Source: CAYYUA01 sp964542585 (GTDB lineage Bacteria; Bacteroidota; Bacteroidia; CAILMK01; CAYYUA01). Taken from it: a stretch of DNA of 64,000 bases. This document shows, one piece after another, positions 1 through 7,702 of the stretch (its first letter is position 1; each line of letters starts with the position of its first letter). The DNA lies in the NCBI GenBank assembly GCA_964542585.1, contig CAZIUI010000007.1:34657-98656 (forward strand), written 5' to 3'. The notes below the pieces were generated by a model. It was not told where the DNA came from. It did no database searches and saw only the letters and a program-made list of their open reading frames with translations. A program made the position numbers and the translations under genes.

Positions 1-247
1 TCTCCAAAGGGTCACCGGAATGGTAATGCCATAGTTCGTCACCTTTAAGGCGGTGAAAAGCAGAAAATTCGCGTTCCTTAAGTAAAAAATAAATGGCCGT
101 AGAGAAATTCCTATCCCCATGATACTTGGGTGGTAGATCTTCCATTGGAATCTTCTCATCCGAGCGGTAGGTCTCTTTAAAATAACCCCCTTCCGGATGA
201 TCGTATAGCCCTAGTTTTTCAATCCAATAATCGGCCGGGTTATCCAT
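1..247 (-). CDS. cupin family protein (DUF985/cupin_5-like), partial
   Basis: The gene runs off the left edge of the window, so only the first 82 residues are visible. The reverse-strand frame starts at ATG 247 and reads MDNPADYWIEKLGLYDHPEG, then RNFSTAIYFLL and FHRLKGDELWHYHSGDPLE. The order 'L.L.PHPEGGYF.ETYRS', 'ST.IYFLL' and 'FHR...DE.WHYH.G' is typical of the DUF985/COG3542 cupin family, a small beta-barrel family of uncertain substrate. Its histidines and glutamates in DELWHYHSG are candidate metal or ligand contacts. A perfect -7 element lies 21 bp upstream of the ATG. The family call is fairly firm; no biochemical function is claimed. Confidence 0.8.
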   Translation of the reverse strand, partial: MDNPADYWIEKLGLYDHPEGGYFKETYRSDEKIPMEDLPPKYHGDRNFSTAIYFLLKEREFSAFHRLKGDELWHYHSGDPLE

Positions 248-267
248 GGCCCAAGCTTTAAAAGCAA

Positions 268-275
268 CAAAAGTA
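268..275 (-). promoter_or_regulatory. Bacteroidota -7 promoter element (TACTTTTG) for the cupin gene
   Basis: Reverse-strand TACTTTTG matches TAnnTTTG exactly and ends 21 bp before the cupin start codon. No convincing TTG -33 box was seen at the usual spacing. Confidence 0.45.
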
Positions 276-301
276 CAATGTGTAGTACTAAAGGAGAAAC
301 C

Positions 302-334
302 AAAAAAAGGCCTGATGGTAAGCCACCAGGCCTT
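302..334 (-). terminator. rho-independent terminator after tRNA-Phe
   Basis: A 12-bp stem with one mismatch (307-318 pairs with 323-334, loop TAAG/CTTA) is followed on the minus strand by a run of seven T. It lies 12 bp beyond the 3' end of the tRNA-Phe gene. Confidence 0.75.
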
Positions 335-345
335 AGAATGAAGGG

Positions 346-418
<73 letters not shown>

Positions 419-613
419 CCTTTCAAAATAGAATAGCAAAATTAGCATGATCAATTGACATGACCTAAATGCAAGCTGAGATTTTCTTCAAACTTGCCTA
501 CCGAGTTGTTTGTATAGAACTCGATATGAAGTGGAAATTTGTAATTTTCGTTGAATTGAACAGGGCTGTTATGTTTCCGCAGCTTCTCTTTTTCCAATTT
601 TAAAGCCTGAAAA

Positions 614-1924
614 ATGGAATATATAGGACCTTTAATTTTTTCAGTGATCCTGGCGCTTTCGGTCATAATCTTTGCCCGTAACATTAGAAAGATTGTACGC
701 AACATACGTCTTGGTCAGGATATTGACCTAAGCGACAATCCCCGCGCCAGGTGGCAGCAAATGGCCATGTTTGCCCTTGGACAGCGCCACATGTTTAACA
801 GGCCTATTTCCGGTATCATGCACTTATTCGTGTATGTGGGATTTGTGCTCATTAACATTGAAATTGTAGAAATTGTAATAGATGGCATTACTGGCTCCCA
901 TAGAGTTTTTGAGCCTTATATTGGGGCTGCCTATAATGAGTTTATAAGCTTTTTTGAAATCCTGGCCTTTGCCGTTCTATTTGGGTGCGTAATCTTTCTA
1001 ATCCGCAGAAACCTCCTTCATGTTAAGCGTTTTGAGGCCAGGGAAATGAACAGATGGCCAAAATTGGATGCCAACATTATCCTTTGGGCTGAAGTGGTGC
1101 TAATGATCGCCATACTAGTAATGAATGGGACAGACCTGGCTCTCCAACGACAAGGCCATTCTCATTATCCGCACACCGGTAATTTCCTGGTAAGCGGACT
1201 AATTGCCCCCCTTTTCTCGGGTATGGAAACTTCCAACCTTGTTGTTTTAGAACGCACCGCATGGTGGGCGCATATCGTTGGCATATTTGCTTTCTTGAAT
1301 TACATCCCTTATTCCAAGCACCTCCACATTTTCCTTTCATTCCCCAATACTTATTTCGCCCCCCTTGAAAAGAAAGGCAAAGTTAGTAACATGCCTGCCG
1401 TTGCTGAAGAAGTCAAGTCCATGTTATTTGAAACAAGTGGTAGCGAACAGGACCCGCCCGATCGTTTTGGCGCCAGGGATGCTACAGACTTACACTGGAA
1501 AAATCTGCTTGACGCTTATTCCTGTACGGAATGTGGTAGGTGCACAGATGCATGCCCAGCCAATATGACGGGAAAGTTACTTTCACCCCGTAAAATCATG
1601 ATGGATACGAGAGACAGAATGGAGGAGTTAGGTTCCCAAATGAATGGAAGCCAGGAGCTACCCCATGATGGCAAGGCACTACTGGGTGATTATATCACTA
1701 ATGAAGAACTGAATGCTTGCACGACTTGCAATGCCTGTGTAGAAGCTTGCCCTGTAAGCATTAATCCTCTGGATATTATAATGCAGATGCGCCGCTACAA
1801 TAGCATGGAGGCATCTAACACCCCAAGCCAATGGAATAACATGTTTAACAACGTTGAAAATAATGCCTCGCCCTGGGCCTATCCGGCAGAAGACCGGATG
1901 AACTGGGCTGATGACAATTCCTGA
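614..1924 (+). CDS. membrane Fe-S oxidoreductase subunit: NarI/HdrE-like membrane domain fused to a 4Fe-4S dicluster domain
   Basis: 436 residues. The first ~260 form about five membrane helices with conserved histidines (for example GIMHLF and WWAHIV) like haem-b-binding NarI/HdrE/DsrM-type subunits. The C-terminal third carries two 4Fe-4S motifs: CTECGRCTDACP near residues 303-314 and CTTCNACVEACP near 369-380. The likely role is to pass electrons between a quinone pool and the soluble Fe-S partner encoded next, which resembles HdrD/GlpC/LutA CCG proteins. The two genes are close (26 bp between this stop and the preferred start of the next gene), so they are almost certainly one operon. The physiological donor is not evident; in other Bacteroidota such pairs are annotated simply as '(Fe-S)-binding protein'. 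Confidence 0.8.
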   Translation: MEYIGPLIFSVILALSVIIFARNIRKIVRNIRLGQDIDLSDNPRARWQQMAMFALGQRHMFNRPISGIMHLFVYVGFVLINIEIVEIVIDGITGSHRVFEPYIGAAYNEFISFFEILAFAVLFGCVIFLIRRNLLHVKRFEAREMNRWPKLDANIILWAEVVLMIAILVMNGTDLALQRQGHSHYPHTGNFLVSGLIAPLFSGMETSNLVVLERTAWWAHIVGIFAFLNYIPYSKHLHIFLSFPNTYFAPLEKKGKVSNMPAVAEEVKSMLFETSGSEQDPPDRFGARDATDLHWKNLLDAYSCTECGRCTDACPANMTGKLLSPRKIMMDTRDRMEELGSQMNGSQELPHDGKALLGDYITNEELNACTTCNACVEACPVSINPLDIIMQMRRYNSMEASNTPSQWNNMFNNVENNASPWAYPAEDRMNWADDNS

Positions 1925-1949
1925 AAAACGCTTAGACAATACGGAATCC

Positions 1950-2744
1950 ATGAGCAATAAACTTCACGTACCAACCATGGCTGAAATGGCTGAAAAAGGC
2001 GAACAGCCTGATATCCTGTTTTGGGTTGGCTGTGCTGGTAGCTTTGATCAGCGAGCTCAGAAAATCACCAAAGCTTTTGTAAAAATCCTCAACCATGTGG
2101 GGATCAATTTTGCTGTACTTGGTCAAGAAGAGATGTGTACCGGGGATCCGGCTCGCCGGGCCGGGAATGAATTCATCTTTCAGATGCAAGCCCAGATGAA
2201 CATCCAGACCCTGAATGATTACGGCATCACCAAAATGGTTACGGCTTGCCCCCATTGCTTTAACATCCTCAAGAATGAATATCCCGAACTAGGCGGGAAT
2301 TACGAGGTCCTTCATCACTCAACTTTCCTGCAGCAGATGATCAATGAAGGTTTGGTTGCTGTCAAAGATGGGGAGCGCTTTAAAGGAAAGAAGATCACCT
2401 TTCATGATGCCTGCTACCTTGCTAGGGCTAATGATGTTTATGAAGCTCCCCGCGAAGTATTGGAAACCCTGGATGCAGAGCTTGTAGAAATGAAGCGGTG
2501 CAAAACCAAAGGCCTATGCTGTGGAGCAGGTGGTGGCCAGATGTTCAAGGAAGCAGAACCTGGCAATAAAGAAGTCAATATAGAGCGCACTGAGGAAGCC
2601 CTGGCAACAGATGCCGATTACATTGCGTCATCTTGCCCTTTTTGTATGACGATGATGAGTGATGGCGTCAAACAAAAGGAAAAAGAAGAAGAGGTTAAAG
2701 TTCGCGATATTGCCGAGTTGATCGCTGAGGCTGAAGACCTTTGA
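1950..2744 (+). CDS. CCG-domain (Fe-S)-binding protein, HdrD/LutA-like
   Basis: 264 residues from ATG 1950 (MSNKLHVPTMAEM). An in-frame ATG at 1911 would overlap the upstream gene and is less likely. There are two cysteine-rich CCG-type repeats. The first has WVGCAGSFD, EMCTGD (a CCG variant with one Cys) and TACPHC near residue 98. The second has a canonical CCGAGGG near residue 190 followed by SSCPFC. Such domains bind non-cubane or 4Fe-4S clusters in heterodisulfide reductase, glycolate oxidase and lactate oxidase subunits. Here the protein is the probable soluble partner of the membrane Fe-S subunit upstream. The substrate is unknown; no flavin subunit is encoded beside it. Confidence 0.8.
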   Translation: MSNKLHVPTMAEMAEKGEQPDILFWVGCAGSFDQRAQKITKAFVKILNHVGINFAVLGQEEMCTGDPARRAGNEFIFQMQAQMNIQTLNDYGITKMVTACPHCFNILKNEYPELGGNYEVLHHSTFLQQMINEGLVAVKDGERFKGKKITFHDACYLARANDVYEAPREVLETLDAELVEMKRCKTKGLCCGAGGGQMFKEAEPGNKEVNIERTEEALATDADYIASSCPFCMTMMSDGVKQKEKEEEVKVRDIAELIAEAEDL

Positions 2745-2757
2745 TACAAAAAGGTGG

Positions 2758-3285
2758 CTATGAACGTTTGCTAAGATGATTCATAAGTAATGGCAAATAA
2801 TTCGGAAGGTCAGGTGGTCGCTGGGCTGAAATAATATGCCCATCTGAGGTTGCAGATTCATCCACCCAATGGGCACCGGCATTTATTAGATCATCCTTAA
2901 TGCCAGGGGTGCTAGTAGTTGTGACCCCGGAAAGCACACAAGCTGAGGCCAGTACCCAACCAGCGTGACAAATGTGGCCTATCGTTTTTTCGGCTTGGTG
3001 AAAGTGCTGAACTATGGATATTACGTCCGAAAAACGCCTGATTTTATCAGGTGCCCACCCTCCCGGTATAAGTAATCCATCGTAATCACTGGGATCAACA
3101 GCCCCATAACTATGCGTGCTAGTAGCTGGCACTCCATGCTTACCAATGTAGGTTGCCTGAGCCTTTTCTCCGACCATGTGAAGCTCAGCACCGGTTTCCT
3201 GTAGCCTTAAAACCGGATACCATAGTTCCAGGTCTTCAAAATCCTGGTGAACTAGCTGTAGAATTTTTTTACCTGATAGGTCCAT
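2758..3285 (-). CDS. DJ-1/PfpI family protein (class I glutamine amidotransferase-like)
   Basis: 175 residues, a complete DJ-1/PfpI domain. Visible landmarks are the N-terminal strand GKKILQLVHQDFEDLELWYP with the conserved acidic residue, the oxyanion-loop region LLIPGGWAPD around residues 71-80, and the nucleophile elbow HICHAGW with Cys106 followed by a histidine. The family includes intracellular peptidases/chaperones, glyoxalase III and protein or nucleotide deglycases; PfpI-type members in bacteria are often stress proteins. It is convergent with the Fe-S operon and has its own -7 element upstream. The precise activity cannot be decided from sequence. Confidence 0.85.
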   Translation of the reverse strand: MDLSGKKILQLVHQDFEDLELWYPVLRLQETGAELHMVGEKAQATYIGKHGVPATSTHSYGAVDPSDYDGLLIPGGWAPDKIRRFSDVISIVQHFHQAEKTIGHICHAGWVLASACVLSGVTTTSTPGIKDDLINAGAHWVDESATSDGHIISAQRPPDLPNYLPLLMNHLSKRS

Positions 3286-3311
3286 AAAATTTTCGCCCTT
3301 CTCTTCCCAGG

Positions 3312-3319
3312 CAAAATTA
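3312..3319 (-). promoter_or_regulatory. -7 promoter element (TAATTTTG) for the DJ-1/PfpI gene
   Basis: An exact reverse-strand TAnnTTTG match ends 26 bp upstream of the start codon at 3285; no clear -33 element. Confidence 0.45.
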
Positions 3320-3369
3320 GCTAATAAAGATCTTTATCCTATTTTCTTTGAAATAACCCTATAAAGAAT

Positions 3370-4185
3370 CTAGCCACCTAGGGCGATATCCAGCATCATC
3401 ATTATAGCAAAGCCACCCATGGCACCCATTGTTGCGATATCGGTATTGCCTTTAAGGTGAGCTTCCGGGATCAACTCTTCGACAACTACATAAATCATAG
3501 CGCCAGCAGCAAAAGCCAATGCATAAGGGAGCATTGGTTTAACCAGTAAAACCGCTGAAGCTCCGATTACACCCGCAATGGGCTCCACAATGCCCGAAAG
3601 CTGGCCATAATTAAAGCTCTTAAGCTTTGAAAAACCTTCCCGTCTTAAGGGCATGGAAACGGAAGTACCTTCCGGAAAATTCTGAATACCAATGCCTAAA
3701 CCTAAAGCTATGGCACCTGCTAACTCTGCACCTGGAAGGTCATAAGCTAAAGAGCCAAAAGATACTCCCACCGCCAACCCCTCAGGAATATTGTGCAGGG
3801 TAATGGCTAAAACCAACAGGATACTACGGTGTAGCTGGGTTGGTAGCCCCTCAGCGTCTGAATTCGGGAATCCGATGTGAAGGTGTGGAATGATCTTATC
3901 AATCAAACCAATGAATAGCCCTCCAAGTAAAAATCCACTTACTACAGGCAACCAAACAGGCACTGACGTGGACTCTTTAGCCATCTCCATAGCTGGCAAC
4001 AAAAGCGAAAAGAAACTAGCCGCTATCATAACGCCGGCAGCAAACCCCATCATGCCATCTAAAAACTTTTGGTTATAAGACCTGACAAAAAATACAAGGG
4101 ATGCACCGGCACTGGTCATACCCCACGTAAAAAGGGTTGCTAATAGGGCTTGGAGAATAGGTGAAAGCGATTCAAACCAGGACAT
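3370..4185 (-). CDS. ZIP family metal transporter
   Basis: 271 residues with about eight predicted membrane helices. The two metal-site helices are clear: HNIPEG at 131-136 and QNFPEG at 168-173, the ZIP signature in which His, Asn and Glu line the transport path. A short cytoplasmic loop near residues 100-113 contains HLH and acidic residues. ZIP proteins move divalent cations (Zn2+, Fe2+, Mn2+) into the cytoplasm; this one looks like the ZupT/GufA-type bacterial branch. It is transcribed alone, with no Zur or Fur-like gene beside it, and the metal is not predictable. Confidence 0.9.
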   Translation of the reverse strand: MSWFESLSPILQALLATLFTWGMTSAGASLVFFVRSYNQKFLDGMMGFAAGVMIAASFFSLLLPAMEMAKESTSVPVWLPVVSGFLLGGLFIGLIDKIIPHLHIGFPNSDAEGLPTQLHRSILLVLAITLHNIPEGLAVGVSFGSLAYDLPGAELAGAIALGLGIGIQNFPEGTSVSMPLRREGFSKLKSFNYGQLSGIVEPIAGVIGASAVLLVKPMLPYALAFAAGAMIYVVVEELIPEAHLKGNTDIATMGAMGGFAIMMMLDIALGG

Positions 4186-4246
4186 TGATAATAAGCTTTA
4201 ATTCGTAAATTTTTAGGCAATTCTAAAAATTTTGTTTGATTCGGCA

Positions 4247-4254
4247 CAAAATTA
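4247..4254 (-). promoter_or_regulatory. -7 promoter element (TAATTTTG) for the ZIP transporter gene
   Basis: An exact TAnnTTTG on the minus strand about 60 bp upstream of the start at 4185; a TTG lies 15 bp further upstream, slightly closer than ideal for a -33 box. Confidence 0.4.
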
Positions 4255-4436
4255 TTGCCAAAATTTGCTCAATCTTAAACGGGAATGTCCTTAAGATAAT
4301 AGCTTAGGCTTTTCCTAAAAATAAAAACAGACCCTTATAGAATGGTGGTAAAAAACAACAGGGTACAACAGCATTCCTTCTATTTATTGCTGCAGCAGAG
4401 CAAGAATTCGGTCAGATAATGCCTGACGCGTTAGCG

Positions 4437-5072
4437 TTACTCGTCCAAGCTCTCCACCATTTCTATAAGCTCATCAAAATCCTTGTAGCCAGGACGTTCC
4501 TCGCCTCCGGCGTAGATATTAATCGCGAACGGCTTGAATTCTTTAGTTAGGTCTATAATGTTCTCAGCATTAAAAGGAAAGTTCAGGATCACATTCAAGT
4601 CATCAGAAAAATCCTTTATGCGCTTTTTAAAGTTATTATCATTAAGAAAAGCCTCGAAGTCTTCTTCATCATAAATGGAGAACATGTAGTAAGTAATATC
4701 CTGATAGCTATCCTCAATGTAATACTCCAACTCTTCACGATCACGAAAGGTAGAAAGATCGAGATTTTGTATAATTTGCGCCTTCAACTTGGATAACGAA
4801 AAGTAGTGATCAGTTTCGTTTAGCTGTACGTAGGTAAGTCTATACTGCTGGATAGCATCCCTGATTTCTTCATAATCCTGCTTACCAAACTCGCCAACGA
4901 GACCAATTCCCTCTAACCAACTTGTAATTTCTTTAATGTCTTCTGGTTCCACATAATTTTCATTGTCAGGGTCCATACTAAAGCCTAGAAAGTGTGCTTG
5001 AGATCCTGCTGCAAATCGGGCATCGCTTAGGTTTGTGACTTCCCCGAACTTCAGGTTGGTAATAAGGGTCAT
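4437..5072 (-). CDS. TrpF-like beta/alpha-barrel protein lacking TrpF catalytic residues
   Basis: 211 residues that align along their length with phosphoribosylanthranilate isomerase. The N-terminal 'KICGITNLEDA...GADA.GF....S.RY..PE' appears as KFGEVTNLSDARFA, LGFSMDP and NYVEPED. TYVQLN corresponds to AVQLHG, and INIYAGGEERPGYKD corresponds to the DVSSGVE..PG.KD phosphate loop. The catalytic Cys of KICG is Phe here, and the loop carrying the general-acid Asp (LLD..TP..GG.G..FDW) is replaced by unrelated acidic sequence. No trp gene is nearby. It is therefore unlikely to be an isomerase; a binding or structural role is inferred. Family membership is fairly confident, function unknown. Confidence 0.65.
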   Translation of the reverse strand: MTLITNLKFGEVTNLSDARFAAGSQAHFLGFSMDPDNENYVEPEDIKEITSWLEGIGLVGEFGKQDYEEIRDAIQQYRLTYVQLNETDHYFSLSKLKAQIIQNLDLSTFRDREELEYYIEDSYQDITYYMFSIYDEEDFEAFLNDNNFKKRIKDFSDDLNVILNFPFNAENIIDLTKEFKPFAINIYAGGEERPGYKDFDELIEMVESLDE

Positions 5073-5254
5073 TGGTTTTGTTGTGTGGTTTGATTGGTTT
5101 TCAAATGTTCGAAATAAAAAATTTTTCCTAAATATCGAATAGCTATAGTTGAGATTACAATTTTTTTAACGTCCAAAACTACTAATGGCTTACCTTTAAA
5201 ATAACTTCGATCTCATCAACAATAAAGAAAAAAAGCAGTTTAGAGGCTTAACCC

Positions 5255-5596
5255 ATGGAATTTTATGAGCAGGTATATCAAGTAGTTCGATGCATTCCGA
5301 AAGGGCGTGTTACTACCTATGGACACATTGCTCGCTTTTTAGGCGCGGCCGGCTCTGCAAGAATGGTAGGGTGGGCCATGAATGCCTCCCATAATGAATT
5401 CCCCCCGGTTCCCGCGCATCGTGTTGTAAACAGACAAGGCATGCTTTCCGGGAAGCATCACTTTGCTACGCTTGAAATGATGCAGCAATTACTAGAACAA
5501 GAAGGTTTAACGGTGGTAGAGGACCAGATTCAAAACTTCAACCAACACCTTTGGGATCCAGCCAAAAATTTGAATATAGGTCAAGCTGGTGAATAG
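5255..5596 (+). CDS. alkyltransferase-like (ATL/MGMT-family) DNA-binding protein
   Basis: 113 residues matching the DNA-binding domain of O6-methylguanine-DNA methyltransferase: helix-turn-helix region VTTYGHIARFLG, then ARMVGWAMNA and the active-site loop PVPAHRVVN. In MGMT this loop is PCHRV, with Cys accepting the alkyl group; here Cys is replaced by Ala, as in ATL proteins (PWHR or PAHR). ATLs flip and bind O6-alkylguanine and hand it to nucleotide excision repair. The downstream gene is a tRNA on the opposite strand, so it is a single-gene unit. A uvrA gene is in the same window but 15 kb away. Confidence 0.88.
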   Translation: MEFYEQVYQVVRCIPKGRVTTYGHIARFLGAAGSARMVGWAMNASHNEFPPVPAHRVVNRQGMLSGKHHFATLEMMQQLLEQEGLTVVEDQIQNFNQHLWDPAKNLNIGQAGE

Positions 5597-5646
5597 GCTA
5601 ACCAACATCCGTGTGCCGCAAAGATTAGTAAGATAGGAAAGTGGAG

Positions 5647-5719
5647 TGGAGGATATCGGACTCGAACCGATGACCTCTTGAATGCCATTCAAGCGCTCTA
5701 CCAACTGAGCTAATCCCCC
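5647..5719 (-). tRNA. tRNA-Ala (anticodon GGC)
   Basis: 73 nt on the reverse strand. Acceptor GGGGGAT pairs with ATCCTCC (one G-T pair), D-arm AGCTCAGTTGGTAGAGC, anticodon loop ATGGCAT giving GGC, T-arm GGTTCGAGTCC. CCA is not encoded. Confidence 0.95.
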
Positions 5720-5799
5720 TGTTGTAGTTGCAAAGGTATTTTTTTTGGCCAGACTTCCCCAAAAGTAGGCTTAACTCCCCAACAGTCCTTTGCATACTT

Positions 5800-5832
5800 T
5801 TTGGGAAAGTAGATACAACGTTATTAGCTTTG
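5800..5832 (+). promoter_or_regulatory. promoter for the tRNA-Gln-prs transcript
   Basis: The -33 TTTG (5800-5803) and an exact -7 element TAGCTTTG (5825-5832) are separated by 21 bp, within the known Bacteroidota spacing. The tRNA-Gln gene begins 58 bp downstream and prs 158 bp downstream, with no obvious terminator between them. Confidence 0.6.
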
Positions 5833-5890
5833 CACTAGCAATTCAGAAAAAGTTTAAAACTTACTTTTTTTCTGTTTGTTCTAAGATCAT

Positions 5891-5963
5891 TGTCCGGTGG
5901 TGTAATTGGCAACACGTCAGGTTTTGGTCCTGAAGAGTCCAGGTTCGAGCCCTGGCCGGACAA
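5891..5963 (+). tRNA. tRNA-Gln (anticodon TTG)
   Basis: 73 nt. The acceptor TGTCCGG pairs with CCGGACA (U1-A72, as usual for tRNA-Gln), followed by discriminator A. The anticodon loop TTTTGGT gives TTG; the T-arm is AGGTTCGAGCCCT. CCA is not encoded. It ends only 27 bp before the prs start codon, so it probably sits in the prs leader transcript. Confidence 0.93.
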
Positions 5964-5990
5964 CTTTCTTCTTTACAGGTTTTACAAGCT

Positions 5991-6962
5991 ATGCCATCCA
6001 GGTTCAATCCAATTAAAATTTTTGCTGGCCGCGGTTCTCGCCACCTAGCTGATAAAATTGCTAATGATTTTGGGAAACCCCTAGGGGATTCATCAGTGGA
6101 AGCGTTCAGCGATGGTGAGATTCAACCTTATTTTAATGAAACGGTGAGAGGTTGTGACGTTTTTCTCATCCAATCTACTTTCAGCCCATCCGACAATTTG
6201 ATGGAGCTGTTGCTAATGATTGATGCGGCTAAGAGAGCATCAGCGCACTACATCACTGCTGTAGTACCCTATTTTGGTTATGCAAGGCAAGACCGGAAAG
6301 ACAAGCCCAGGGTTGCTATTGCATCAAAATTGACGGCAAACCTGATTTCGGCAGCAGGTGCAAGCCGCGTAATGACGATGGACCTTCACGCCCCTCAGAT
6401 CCAGGGCTTTTTTGACATACCAGTTGATCATCTTGACGGTTCAGTTATATTTATTCCTTATATCAAAAGCTTAAACCTCGGTAACTTGGTTGTTGCCTCT
6501 CCAGATATTGGGGGCTCCAAGAGGACGAGAGGATATGCCAACCACCTTAACTCCGACATGGTAATCTGTGATAAGCATCGCCAAAAAGCCAATCAAATTG
6601 CTACGATGAACATCATTGGGGATGTGGAGAATAAAGATGTGGTACTAGTTGATGACATTATTGACACAGGAGGCACCCTAGTGGAAGCCGCGCGCATTAT
6701 GAAACAGCAGGGCGCTCGATCGGTGAGGGCCTGTATTACGCATGGATTACTGTCGGGATCTGCAGTGGACAAGATCGAAAATTCTGAATTGGAAGAGTTA
6801 GTGGTATGTGACACCATTCCGCTTGAAAAGAACACAACAAAAATAAAGACGCTTTCCGTATCAAAGCTCTTCGCTCAGGCCATAAGGAATGTTTACGAGC
6901 ACGGAACGATAAGTTCTTTATTCCATCAAGCTGATACTTATCAGCAAGATTTCAACTTTTGA
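5991..6962 (+). CDS. prs: ribose-phosphate pyrophosphokinase (PRPP synthetase)
   Basis: 323 residues, normal length for a class I PRPP synthetase. It transfers the pyrophosphate of ATP to ribose 5-phosphate to make PRPP for purine, pyrimidine, His and Trp synthesis. Visible motifs are the flexible-loop/ATP region PYFGYARQDRKD, the metal-binding MTMDLHAPQIQGFFDIPVDH, SPDIGGSKR, and the PRPP-binding VVLVDDIIDTGGT near residues 218-230. The start ATG 5991 lies 27 bp after tRNA-Gln. It is followed by rplY and pth in an order common in Bacteroidota, although rplY also appears to have its own promoter. PRPP is used by pyrE in the same window. Confidence 0.97.
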   Translation: MPSRFNPIKIFAGRGSRHLADKIANDFGKPLGDSSVEAFSDGEIQPYFNETVRGCDVFLIQSTFSPSDNLMELLLMIDAAKRASAHYITAVVPYFGYARQDRKDKPRVAIASKLTANLISAAGASRVMTMDLHAPQIQGFFDIPVDHLDGSVIFIPYIKSLNLGNLVVASPDIGGSKRTRGYANHLNSDMVICDKHRQKANQIATMNIIGDVENKDVVLVDDIIDTGGTLVEAARIMKQQGARSVRACITHGLLSGSAVDKIENSELEELVVCDTIPLEKNTTKIKTLSVSKLFAQAIRNVYEHGTISSLFHQADTYQQDFNF

Positions 6963-7011
6963 CGATTTCCGGCCCGGTATCCCTTTATGAATGTCTATTT
7001 AGTAAAATTTT

Positions 7012-7019
7012 TACTTTTG
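7012..7019 (+). promoter_or_regulatory. -7 promoter element (TACTTTTG) for rplY
   Basis: An exact TAnnTTTG match 20 bp before the preferred rplY start at 7040; its position supports the shorter protein start over the upstream in-frame ATG at 6959. Confidence 0.5.
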
Positions 7020-7039
7020 CAAAGCAAAACAATAGTCTC

Positions 7040-7612
7040 ATGCAGATAAAAACCCTTAAGCTTAAGGAACGCCAAACCATTGGTAAGGAAGATAGTAAAA
7101 GGCTTCGGAAACAGGGTTTCATCCCCTGTACACTTTACGGTCAAAATAAAGGCATCAGGCATCTTTATGGATTTGTAAAGGATTTTAGGGATATCTGCTT
7201 TACGCCTGATGTTTATAAAATCAATTTACTTGTTGAAAATGAGGATCCGCAAGAGGCTATTATCCAAGAATCTCAGTTCCACCCGTTGTCAGATGATGTT
7301 TTGCATTTAGATTTTTTAAGGGTTCAGGAAGATTCCGAGGTTAAGCTTACCCTACCGGTAAGTTTCGAGGGTACGCCAGCAGGCGTTATAAATGGTGGTC
7401 GTTTATTTAAAAAGATTCGCAGCCTTCAGGTTAAAGGTCAGGTTCAAAACATTCCTGAACAGCTCACAATTGATGTATCAGGGATGGATAATGGAACCAT
7501 TGTAAAAGTTCAGGACCTCAATTTTGATAACCTTCAGATCTTAAATAACAGTAGTGTGGCTGTGGCCTCAGTAGCACTACCCAAAAAAGCCCGCAAAGCA
7601 GCCAGTAGTTAA
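7040..7612 (+). CDS. rplY: 50S ribosomal protein L25/general stress protein Ctc
   Basis: 190 residues from ATG 7040 (MQIKTLKLKERQTIGKEDSK). This is the long L25/TL5/Ctc form: an N-terminal 5S rRNA-binding L25 domain, then a C-terminal beta domain (LTLPVSFEGTPAGVINGGRL, then IPEQLTIDVSGMDNGTIVKVQDL). An ATG at 6959 is in frame but overlaps the end of prs, and its extra 27 residues do not belong to the family; a -7 promoter element lies between the two starts. It precedes pth, a conserved neighbourhood. A hairpin terminator follows the gene. Confidence 0.95.
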   Translation: MQIKTLKLKERQTIGKEDSKRLRKQGFIPCTLYGQNKGIRHLYGFVKDFRDICFTPDVYKINLLVENEDPQEAIIQESQFHPLSDDVLHLDFLRVQEDSEVKLTLPVSFEGTPAGVINGGRLFKKIRSLQVKGQVQNIPEQLTIDVSGMDNGTIVKVQDLNFDNLQILNNSSVAVASVALPKKARKAASS

Positions 7613-7642
7613 GGCTGTTTTACCTTGAGGATATTATGGAAG

Positions 7643-7678
7643 CGGGATAAGGAGCGTTCCTTATCCCGTTTCGTTTTT
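7643..7678 (+). terminator. rho-independent terminator between rplY and pth
   Basis: An 11-bp perfect stem (7643-7653 with 7658-7668, loop GCGT) followed by a T-rich tail TTTCGTTTTT. It may be leaky, since pth starts 25 bp later. Confidence 0.7.
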
Positions 7679-7702
7679 GGAGCCCAGGAAAAGCGCTAAA
7701 TT

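Noticed and set aside
451..705. An 84-codon minus-strand frame upstream of the Fe-S gene
   Set aside because: It overlaps the start of the well-supported plus-strand Fe-S membrane gene, has no recognisable family, and resembles a shadow frame.
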